64,000 nucleotides of DNA from Neptunitalea lumnitzerae (GTDB lineage: Bacteria; Bacteroidota; Bacteroidia; Flavobacteriales; Flavobacteriaceae). The position numbers and the translations under genes were made by a program. Below, in pieces: positions 47,937 to 54,793 of this stretch; the first letter of the stretch is position 1, and the number at the start of each line of letters is the position of its first letter. The notes under the pieces are model-generated. The model did not search any database. It saw only the letters and a program-made list of their open reading frames with translations, and was not told the DNA's origin. The stretch covers positions 992,001 through 1,056,000 of the forward strand of contig NZ_BRVO01000001.1 in the NCBI RefSeq assembly GCF_027924185.1, written 5' to 3'.

Positions 47937-49121
47937 CTTACTTCTTTTTGTTAGTAATAGGAAAATTAATATGCCAGCTGCTAATACAAAATAGGCAATA
48001 GAGAGTCCAGATTGTTCTTGCGGATTAATACCCCATGTGAGTCCGTAACTGAAAATAGAACATAAAATATAGTTCATACCACCTACAAGTCCACCTGATA
48101 ATCCTGCCATATTAGGGAATCTTCCTAAGCAGTATGCAAAGTAGTTGTTAAACATAAACCCTGAGCACACATGTACTGCAAAAGCAAAGAAAACAAGCGT
48201 AAATATATCTGCTCTAAGCGGGGTAGTTAATAACATAGCAACTATAAATAGAAACTGAATAGCATTGCCACGCTGTATTTTAGGTAAAAAATCTTTTTTC
48301 ATTAATGCCTTTCCAATAAAACCTCCGGTCATCCATGCAAATCCTAAAATTAGAGAAACGTAGCCTGCTACTACTGGAGAAAACCCCATTCGGTGCTCTA
48401 CTATAAATGGAGAAACAAGTCCGAATAAAATAACCATAGCATAGCAAAGACTACAAATAAACACACCATATATAAAATCAGGAGTTTTAATCATTATAAG
48501 AGACTTGTCTAGAATAGGCTTAATTTTTAGTTCGTGATAGTTGTTAATCGTTTCACCGGAAAATATAAGTTCTAAGATGAGTATAATTAAGGCATACACT
48601 CCTAAGAAAGCAAAACAAGCACGCCAGTTTACTAAATGTTCAAGGTAACCACCAATAAAAGGAGCAATAATAGGGCCTAACGACCATACAATACTCATAA
48701 TACTTAAGTAGTGTTTTAGTTTTTCACCGTCGTGTACATCTATAAATAAGGTTCTTTTAGCAGTAGCAATAGCACCAGCACTAATACCTTGTATAAAGCG
48801 AGCTATCAAAATTAGTTCTATAGAGTCACTAAGTATAATTATAACATTACTGGCTATAAAAACCAACATGCTAATAATATTGAATTTATACCTTCCCCAA
48901 GCGTCTACTAAGGCGCCAGATATAAATTGAGATAGTCCATAACTTACTAGAAACAAGGTGATACTTAATCTGATAGTACTTTCTGTAGTATGCAAATCTT
49001 TTACCATAGTAGGTAAAGAAGGAATAAAAATATCGGTAGCTACTCCTGATAAGGGGATAATAGCCAATGCCAAATACGTAGCAATTTTTTTATAGCGGGG
49101 TTGTAATTTTTTCTCTAACAT
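47919..49121 (-). CDS. Bcr/CflA-like MFS drug efflux transporter
   Basis: A 400-residue 12-helix MFS protein. Helix 1 LALAIIPLSGVATDIFIPSLPTM and helix 2/loop LFLVSYGLSQFISGALVDAWGRYKFN fit the Bcr/CflA drug:proton antiporter branch, as does GAIATAKRTLFID in helix 4. It would expel amphiphilic compounds from the cytoplasm. The AraC regulator gene lies 79 bp upstream in the same direction and probably controls it. Confidence 0.88.
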   Translation of the reverse strand: MLEKKLQPRYKKIATYLALAIIPLSGVATDIFIPSLPTMVKDLHTTESTIRLSITLFLVSYGLSQFISGALVDAWGRYKFNIISMLVFIASNVIIILSDSIELILIARFIQGISAGAIATAKRTLFIDVHDGEKLKHYLSIMSIVWSLGPIIAPFIGGYLEHLVNWRACFAFLGVYALIILILELIFSGETINNYHELKIKPILDKSLIMIKTPDFIYGVFICSLCYAMVILFGLVSPFIVEHRMGFSPVVAGYVSLILGFAWMTGGFIGKALMKKDFLPKIQRGNAIQFLFIVAMLLTTPLRADIFTLVFFAFAVHVCSGFMFNNYFAYCLGRFPNMAGLSGGLVGGMNYILCSIFSYGLTWGINPQEQSGLSIAYFVLAAGILIFLLLTKRSKSAFVS

Positions 49122-49200
49122 GGTCTGTAATTCTTTAATACAAAAGTAGACCAGTTTTTATAATTGGTAATTTAGATGATGAAACCACTTATGTTGTAAA

Positions 49201-50037
49201 TCAAACATTTTTCAACCTTGATTGACCGGGTGTAGTGCCTGTTTGTTTTTTATAGAACTGATTAAAATAAGAGGTGTTTTCAAATCCTAGGGCATAGGAT
49301 ATTTGAGAAATATTCCATTCAGAGTGCATTAAAAACTCATTTGCCTTTTCAATTACCCTTTCAGAGATAAGAATAGAAGTGGTTTTACCTGTAGATTTTT
49401 TAAGTACTCTATTTAAATGATTTGGGTGCACAGCCAACATGTTAGAGTAATCAGATGGTGTTTTGTAAAGTAGCGGAGTATCGTCATCTAACAAGCTAAA
49501 GTGATCTTCTAGTATTTTGAAAAACCGATTGCTCAGGGAGTCTTTCTTCAAGCTTTTACCATCAATAACTTCAGGGCACTTAGGTAGTACCTCGTATATA
49601 ATTAATTGAATAAGTGCAAATACCTTCTCTTCTGCAAATGAATAGTTTGTGGCAAGTATATCTTTAATGTCTTTAAAATATCCCTCTAGTTTTGGAAGCT
49701 GTGCTTCTTCAATAAAAATAATCTTTTGCTTACCTGGCTGAAATACAGAAAAGTTTAATAAAGCTCTATTGTTCCTTTGTGCAAAAGTTTCATTAAATAC
49801 ACACCGGTAACTTTCTAATAGAGGTTCTTTTGAATCCCATGCATAAGGTGTTCCTGGTTCAGTAAAAATTACGGCAGGCTTATTAATATGTACTATTTTT
49901 TCGGCATACGTAATAGTAGCTTCGTTTTTGCAAAGCGTAACTTTATAGTAGTCTCTGTGGCCAAATGGTACATGACATGAACATCGTACACCTTCAAAAT
50001 TGGCAACATTTCTATTTTTTAAGTAGGGTAATGCCAT
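49201..50037 (-). CDS. AraC-family transcriptional regulator
   Basis: A 278-residue regulator. The N-terminal cupin-like effector domain (about 15-120) contains YKVTLCKNEATITYAEKIVHINKPAVIFTEPGTPYAW. The C-terminal double HTH (about 180-278) contains VIEKANEFLMHSEWNISQISYALGFENTSYFNQFYKKQTGTTPGQ, the typical AraC signature. The next gene in the same direction is an MFS efflux pump, so it may sense a compound that the pump exports. Effector unknown. Confidence 0.92.
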   Translation of the reverse strand: MALPYLKNRNVANFEGVRCSCHVPFGHRDYYKVTLCKNEATITYAEKIVHINKPAVIFTEPGTPYAWDSKEPLLESYRCVFNETFAQRNNRALLNFSVFQPGKQKIIFIEEAQLPKLEGYFKDIKDILATNYSFAEEKVFALIQLIIYEVLPKCPEVIDGKSLKKDSLSNRFFKILEDHFSLLDDDTPLLYKTPSDYSNMLAVHPNHLNRVLKKSTGKTTSILISERVIEKANEFLMHSEWNISQISYALGFENTSYFNQFYKKQTGTTPGQSRLKNV

Positions 50038-50091
50038 AGTGTAAAGTTATAATATTCAAACGTATTTACAATAGTCTTAATTATATAAGAA

Positions 50092-50119
50092 AGAAAAAAA
50101 ACCGGGATCATACCGGTTT
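50092..50119 (-). terminator. Terminator of the fRMsr-like gene
   Basis: Read on the minus strand: AAACCGG / CCGGTTT arms with a 7-base loop followed by an uninterrupted T run of at least 7. It lies 48 bp after the stop codon of the GAF protein gene. Confidence 0.85.
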
Positions 50120-50166
50120 GTAATGTGTGTTTGCTTTTTCTCTATACGTAAGCTTCAATACGCAGT

Positions 50167-50625
50167 TTAAGCTAATATTTTAGCTACTTCTTGGTTTACA
50201 AATTCTAAGAAACGTTCGTCCTCTTCAGTAAAGGGGTCTGGGGTATGAGAATCAATATCTATTTGCCCAATATTTTCTCCATCTACAAACAACGGAATTA
50301 CAATTTCTGCTTTTACATACATACTACATGCAATGTAATTGTCTTGTGCTTTTACATCTGGTACCACAAAATTGGCATTGCTTACTGCTACTTGTCCACA
50401 TATTCCTTTTCCAAAAGGTATTATGGTATGGTCTGTTGGTTCACCGGCAAATGCTTCTAATTTTAATTCTGGCTTATCTCCGTTTTTAAAATAGAAGCCT
50501 ACCCAATCGTAATAGGCAACTTCACTTTGTAATAATTCGCATACCAAGGTTAAACGCTCGGCAATTCTTAGATTTTCATTATTTAAAAGTAAACTTACTT
50601 TTGGTTCTAGTGCTGCTAACTTCAT
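50167..50625 (-). CDS. GAF-type free methionine-R-sulfoxide reductase, two-cysteine variant
   Basis: A 152-residue single GAF domain of the fRMsr family. Conserved elements are VGFYF, IPFGKGICG, NYIACSMYVKAEIVIPL and IGQIDIDSHTPDPF. Two of the three family cysteines are kept: Cys76 in GICG and Cys100 in YIAC, the latter corresponding to catalytic Cys118 of the E. coli protein. The third (E. coli Cys84) is His66 here. The substrate would be free Met-R-SO. Cys76-Cys100 could still form the recycling disulfide. It has its own terminator and is probably monocistronic. Confidence 0.88.
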   Translation of the reverse strand: MKLAALEPKVSLLLNNENLRIAERLTLVCELLQSEVAYYDWVGFYFKNGDKPELKLEAFAGEPTDHTIIPFGKGICGQVAVSNANFVVPDVKAQDNYIACSMYVKAEIVIPLFVDGENIGQIDIDSHTPDPFTEEDERFLEFVNQEVAKILA

Positions 50626-50683
50626 AATCCTCTATTTTTTGGCAAAAGTAGGAGAAATAAAAATTAAGAATAGATAATTATTA

Positions 50684-50691
50684 TAAATTTG
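50684..50691 (+). promoter_or_regulatory. -7 box upstream of xrtF
   Basis: TAAATTTG fits TANNTTTG and lies 21 bp before the TTG start at 50713, leaving a short leader. No clear -33 box. Confidence 0.4.
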
Positions 50692-50712
50692 TGATATACC
50701 AGTATAGATAGT

Positions 50713-51240
50713 TTGAAAGATTTTTTAACCAAATACGGAGCAGCCTTAGGTTTTTTACTTAGGTTTTTAGGAGTATATATAGTGCTAACTATGGCGTATA
50801 CCTTCTATATAAACCAGTTTACTAGTACTCCAGATGGTATTACAACTTTGGTAGCTAACCAAAGTAAATGGTTGTTAGATGCTTTTGGGTATCCGGCTAC
50901 TATGGTAAAAGATGCGGCAGAACCTTTTTATAAGGTAATGGTAGGTAACCACTACACAGCTCGTATTGTGGAAGGATGTAATTCGGTAAGTGTACTTATT
51001 TTATTTGTAACTTTTATAATAGCCTTTAAAGGAAGTTTAAAGCATACACTATTATATGGTTTGGCCGGTATTGCTTTTTTGTACGTGGTAAATGTGTTAC
51101 GTATTGTAATTTTAACCATAGGGGTATATGAGTTGCCTACGTATACGCATACACTTCATGGGTTGGTTTTTCCGGCAATTATTTATGGTACTATGTTGGT
51201 GCTTTGGGTTTTTTGGGTAAGAAGATTTGCTAAGAAATGA
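50713..51240 (+). CDS. xrtF: Exosortase family protein XrtF
   Basis: A 175-residue integral membrane cysteine protease/transpeptidase of the exosortase/archaeosortase family, small flavobacterial type. Catalytic residues fall in the expected order: Cys89 in VEGCNSVSV, Arg130 in NVLRIV and His149 in HTLHGLVF, each in or near a membrane helix. It should cut C-terminal sorting signals of exported substrates. Starts with TTG at 50713. The next gene overlaps its stop by 4 bp (ATGA) and encodes the known partner. No substrate with an obvious sorting tail is in this window. Confidence 0.93.
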   Translation: MKDFLTKYGAALGFLLRFLGVYIVLTMAYTFYINQFTSTPDGITTLVANQSKWLLDAFGYPATMVKDAAEPFYKVMVGNHYTARIVEGCNSVSVLILFVTFIIAFKGSLKHTLLYGLAGIAFLYVVNVLRIVILTIGVYELPTYTHTLHGLVFPAIIYGTMLVLWVFWVRRFAKK

Positions 51241-51674
51241 GACAGTCAGTAAGAACATATATATTGGTAGGGTTATTATTCCTATTTTTGGTAGCCATTA
51301 GGGCTTTTGAAAATGTATTGTTCTACGACCCGTTTACAGCATATTTTGAGGGAAACTTTTTAAAAAAGAATTATCCAGATTTTAACGGCCTGCATCTATT
51401 TCTTTCATTACTTTTTAGGTATGCACTAAATGCCGTTATATCTTTAGGGGTATTGTATTTGTTGTTTAGAAATAAAGCGTATACCAAAGTATCACTGTAT
51501 ATTTTTATAGGTGCTTTTGTGTTGTTGTGTCCTGTTTATTTTGTGCTACTTTCAGGGTCATCAGACAATTACTTACTTACTTTTTATATCCGTAGATTTT
51601 TAATACATCCCGTATTTGTACTCATTTTAATACCTGCTTTCTATTATCAGCAAAAAAAGCAAAAGGTTGCGTAA
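51237..51674 (+). CDS. Exosortase F system-associated membrane protein
   Basis: A 145-residue protein with four predicted helices (about 7-22, 58-78, 86-108, 118-136). FENVLFYDPFTAYFEG and LFLSLLFRYALNAVISLGVLYL match the small family always found next to xrtF in Flavobacteriia. Its role is unknown; it may be a subunit, chaperone or substrate-binding partner. ATG overlaps the xrtF stop, indicating translational coupling. Confidence 0.88.
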   Translation: MRQSVRTYILVGLLFLFLVAIRAFENVLFYDPFTAYFEGNFLKKNYPDFNGLHLFLSLLFRYALNAVISLGVLYLLFRNKAYTKVSLYIFIGAFVLLCPVYFVLLSGSSDNYLLTFYIRRFLIHPVFVLILIPAFYYQQKKQKVA

Positions 51675-51683
51675 CTTTGCTAT

Positions 51684-52247
51684 ATGGAATTTCATATAAA
51701 AAATATGGTATGCGACCGCTGCATTATGGTGGTGCAAAACGATTTTGAAAACGCGTCTATTGCAATAGATTCCATAGCACTTGGTAAAGTGTCTACTGTA
51801 AATAAGTTGGTTGAAGCTGCTAAAATTCAACAATTAAAACAACAGTTAGAATTGCATGGTTTTGAGCTTTTAGAAACGGAAGAGGCCATATTATCAGATG
51901 CTATAAAAACGGAAATACTCAACTTTGTAGCACAAGCGGATATGGAAAGCGAAAAGCTTTCGGTGTATTTAACACATAAACTTCATAAAGATTATGGTGT
52001 GCTTAGTAAGCATTTTTCTAAGTATAACGATAGTACTATAGAGCGCTATTTGATAAAATTGAAAGTAGAAAAAGCAAAGCAATATATTAGAGAAGGCCGT
52101 TTTAACTTTTCTGAAATAGCTGCACAGCTAGGGTATCATTCTTTAAGTCATTTGTCTACTCAATTTAAAAAAGAAACAGGGGTAAGTCTATCAGAATTTA
52201 AAAGTAATCCTGATCTTCAAAGAAATACGCTTGACAAAATTTTATAA
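51684..52247 (+). CDS. AraC-type regulator with N-terminal metal-binding motif, probable copper regulator
   Basis: A 187-residue regulator. Residues 1-80 resemble a degenerate HMA-like domain with MVCDRC (Cys9, Cys12), the metal-binding CxxC. The C-terminal AraC HTH (about 110-175) contains KAKQYIREGRFNFSEIAAQLGYHSLSHLSTQFKKETGVS. It is encoded immediately before an HMA protein and a copper ATPase, so copper or silver sensing is the natural reading. This is a different principle from CueR or CsoR. It starts 9 bp after the XrtF partner gene but is functionally linked downstream. Confidence 0.85.
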   Translation: MEFHIKNMVCDRCIMVVQNDFENASIAIDSIALGKVSTVNKLVEAAKIQQLKQQLELHGFELLETEEAILSDAIKTEILNFVAQADMESEKLSVYLTHKLHKDYGVLSKHFSKYNDSTIERYLIKLKVEKAKQYIREGRFNFSEIAAQLGYHSLSHLSTQFKKETGVSLSEFKSNPDLQRNTLDKIL

Positions 52248-52264
52248 GTTTTATACATAATTTT

Positions 52265-52296
52265 AAAAGTAAGAGTTTGAAGCTTTCATTACTTTT
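52265..52296. promoter_or_regulatory. Inverted repeat upstream of the copper genes
   Basis: Perfect 8-bp arms AAAAGTAA / TTACTTTT with a 16-base spacer, ending 21 bp before the HMA gene ATG at 52318. Candidate binding site for the adjacent AraC-type regulator. Confidence 0.45.
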
Positions 52297-52317
52297 GAAG
52301 TATAAAATTTGATACTA

Positions 52318-52563
52318 ATGAAACATACCTATAAAGTTACCGGAATGACCTGCATGGGATGTAGCTCTTTTGTAGAGCGCGCATTGAATGATGTAGAAGG
52401 CGTAACCAAAGCTACTGTAGACCTTGAAAAGGCAGAGGCTGAGATAGAAATGGAACAGCATGTACCGCTAGAAACGTTACAAAAGGAACTGGGTAGTCAT
52501 TACCACATACATACTACTGCAGAAGAGGCCCACCAACACCAGGAGGCTTCAAAAAAAAAATAA
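52318..52563 (+). CDS. HMA-domain copper chaperone-like protein (or N-terminal part of the copper ATPase)
   Basis: An 81-residue HMA domain from the ATG at 52318; the frame opens with a TTG at 52309. The metal site is MTCMGCSSF (CxxC). A His-rich tail (HYHIHTTAEEAHQHQ) follows. It ends SKKK at the stop formed immediately after an A10 tract (52551-52560). The ATPase frame continues from there without a start codon, and one A fewer would fuse both into a normal HMA-ATPase. The short product could act as a CopZ-like chaperone that hands Cu(I) to the pump. Confidence 0.85.
   Translation: MKHTYKVTGMTCMGCSSFVERALNDVEGVTKATVDLEKAEAEIEMEQHVPLETLQKELGSHYHIHTTAEEAHQHQEASKKK
52551..52560 (+). other. 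A10 homopolymer at the HMA/ATPase frame junction
   Basis: Ten consecutive A bases sit in the last three codons of the HMA gene. The ATPase frame lies at +1 relative to the HMA frame. Loss of one A, or gain of two, in DNA or RNA would produce a continuous HMA-P-type ATPase. A10 is long enough for polymerase slippage. Confidence 0.8.
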
Positions 52564-52594
52564 TGTAAAGGGAAATGGGGTATACTATTGCCCC

Positions 52595-54793
52595 ATGTTT
52601 TGCGAGGGCGATAAAACCTATGACCATCCTGGTGATTGCCCGGTTTGTGGAATGGATTTGGTAGAGCAACCTTCGCAACAAACTACTATATATACCTGTC
52701 CTATGCATCCTGAGATTGAACAGGATGAACCCGGTAGCTGCCCTAAATGCGGTATGGACTTAGTACCTAAAGAGTCTGAAAGTGCCGAGCAGAAAACCTA
52801 TAAAAAATTACTTAAAAAGTTTAAGATAGCAGTAGCATTTACACTTCCTGTATTTGTTATTGCTATGTCTGGTATGCTTACCAATAATCCGTTATATGAT
52901 GTAATGGATATTGCCTATTGGAACTGGGTACAGTTTGCTTTATCACTTCCGGTAGTATTTTGGGCAACACGTATGTTTTTTGAACGTGCTTGGCGTTCAG
53001 TGGTTACTTGGAATTTGAATATGTTTACCTTAATTGGTATAGGTGCTGGGGCGGCTTATGTATTTAGTATTATAGCCTTGTTAGTACCTAGTGTTTTTCC
53101 AGATCAGTTTAAGACAGACGAAGGTACCGTGCATTTATATTTTGAGGCTACGGTGGTTATCTTAACACTTGTATTATTAGGTCAGTTATTAGAGGCTAAG
53201 GCACATTCTAAAACTAATGGTGCCATAAAAGAACTGATGAAACTAGCACCTAATAAAGCAACTAGAATAGTAAATGGAGAAGAAGAGGTAATTGCTATTG
53301 ATAAAATAGCGGTAGGAGATGTGTTAAAGGTAAAACCAGGAGAGAAAGTACCGGTAGATGGTAGTATTGAAAAAGGAAATGTATTTATAGATGAGTCTGC
53401 TATTACAGGAGAGCCGGTACCTGTGGAAAAAGGAAATGGAGATACAGTAAGTGCGGGTACTATTAACGGGAATACTTCTTTTACCATGAAAGCTGAAAAG
53501 GTGGGCGCCGATACGTTGTTGTCTCAAATTATAGACATGGTGAACAATGCTAGTAGATCACGCGCACCTATTCAAAAACTGGCCGATAAAATAGCAGCCT
53601 ATTTTGTGCCAACCGTAGTAGGAGTTTCTATACTAACCTTTTTTGTTTGGTATTTCTTTGGTCCGCAACCTGTATTGGTCTATGGTTTTGTAAATGCTAT
53701 AGCAGTTTTAATTATAGCATGCCCATGTGCCCTAGGGTTGGCTACGCCAATGTCGGTAATGGTTGGCGTAGGTAAAGGGGCTAGTAATGGTGTGTTAATT
53801 AAAAATGCCGAGGCATTAGAAGTACTCAATACCATTGACACGCTAGTAATTGATAAGACCGGTACCATTACTGAAGGAAAACCATCTGTAGAGAAAGTAG
53901 TGCCGGTAAAAGGGCAAGAGCAAGATGAGGTAGTAAAAGTTATAGCATCTTTAAATAACCATAGTGAGCACCCGTTAGGAAAAGCCATTGTAGCTTTTGC
54001 TAAAGAACAGAAGATGAATTTGGATGAGGTACAGGATTTTGAATCTAAGACGGGTAAGGGTGTTGTAGGGCAAGTAGATGATGTTGCTGTTGGGTTGGGG
54101 AATGTAAGCTTGCTGGAAGATGTAGGTTTGCAAATAGGTAGTGCTATGAGCACTGCTATAGAAAAGGAACAGAAAGATGGTAAAACAGTTTCTATTGCAT
54201 ATGCCAACAAAACCATTATAGGGTATGTAGTAATTACCGATGCGATAAAGAAAACTAGTAAAGCAGCCATAAAAGCGTTACAGGAAAAAGGTATTGCAGT
54301 AACCATGTTAACGGGTGATAATAAGCTTACTGCTGCTGCTGTGGCAAACACGTTGCAACTTACAGATTATATAGCTGAGTGTTTACCCGAAGATAAATTA
54401 AAAGAGGTTGAGCGTTTACAGCAGCAAGGGAAAAAGGTAGCTGTGGCAGGTGATGGTATTAATGACGCTCCTGCATTGGCTAAGGCAGATGTTGGTATAG
54501 CTATGGGAACCGGAACCGATGTTGCCATAGAAAGTGCCGGACTAACCTTAGTAAAGGGTGATTTACAAGGCATTGTTAAAGCCATTACCTTAGGAGAAAA
54601 GGTGATGAAAAATATAAAGCAAAACCTATTTTTTGCACTTATTTATAATACCATTGGTGTACCTGTGGCTGCCGGGCTGTTATATCCATTTTTTGGGATA
54701 CTCTTATCTCCTATGATAGCAGCATTGGCTATGAGCTTTAGTTCGGTATCTGTAATTAGTAATGCGCTTCGATTAAGAAGCACTAAATTATAG
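52595..54793 (+). CDS. copA: Copper-translocating P1B-type ATPase
   Basis: Given from the first ATG, 732 residues. Coding evidence extends upstream: the frame before this ATG reads VYYCP, completing the motif YYCPMFCEGDKTYDHPGDCPVCGMDL, a heavy-metal-binding domain, so the real polypeptide starts earlier. A second copy of the domain, YTCPMHPEIEQDEPGSCPKCGMDL, follows. The pump core has TGEP, the membrane metal site CPC in IACPCALG, phosphorylation motif DKTGT, HP in SEHPLGKA and GDGINDAP. It exports Cu(I) from the cytoplasm. No in-frame ATG exists between the HMA stop and 52595, which points to fusion with the HMA frame by slippage. The end overlaps the convergent gene by 6 bp. Confidence 0.9.
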   Translation: MFCEGDKTYDHPGDCPVCGMDLVEQPSQQTTIYTCPMHPEIEQDEPGSCPKCGMDLVPKESESAEQKTYKKLLKKFKIAVAFTLPVFVIAMSGMLTNNPLYDVMDIAYWNWVQFALSLPVVFWATRMFFERAWRSVVTWNLNMFTLIGIGAGAAYVFSIIALLVPSVFPDQFKTDEGTVHLYFEATVVILTLVLLGQLLEAKAHSKTNGAIKELMKLAPNKATRIVNGEEEVIAIDKIAVGDVLKVKPGEKVPVDGSIEKGNVFIDESAITGEPVPVEKGNGDTVSAGTINGNTSFTMKAEKVGADTLLSQIIDMVNNASRSRAPIQKLADKIAAYFVPTVVGVSILTFFVWYFFGPQPVLVYGFVNAIAVLIIACPCALGLATPMSVMVGVGKGASNGVLIKNAEALEVLNTIDTLVIDKTGTITEGKPSVEKVVPVKGQEQDEVVKVIASLNNHSEHPLGKAIVAFAKEQKMNLDEVQDFESKTGKGVVGQVDDVAVGLGNVSLLEDVGLQIGSAMSTAIEKEQKDGKTVSIAYANKTIIGYVVITDAIKKTSKAAIKALQEKGIAVTMLTGDNKLTAAAVANTLQLTDYIAECLPEDKLKEVERLQQQGKKVAVAGDGINDAPALAKADVGIAMGTGTDVAIESAGLTLVKGDLQGIVKAITLGEKVMKNIKQNLFFALIYNTIGVPVAAGLLYPFFGILLSPMIAALAMSFSSVSVISNALRLRSTKL

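Noticed and set aside
52551-52600. Classical -1 ribosomal frameshift as the route from HMA to ATPase
   Set aside because: A -1 shift leads to a frame that reads ATG TAA just after the A tract and stops; the required change is +1, or one A fewer or two A more.
53680-54351. A 223-codon open frame on the minus strand inside the copper ATPase gene
   Set aside because: It is Ser/Thr/Pro-rich antisense translation of a well-supported ATPase core and has no recognisable domain.
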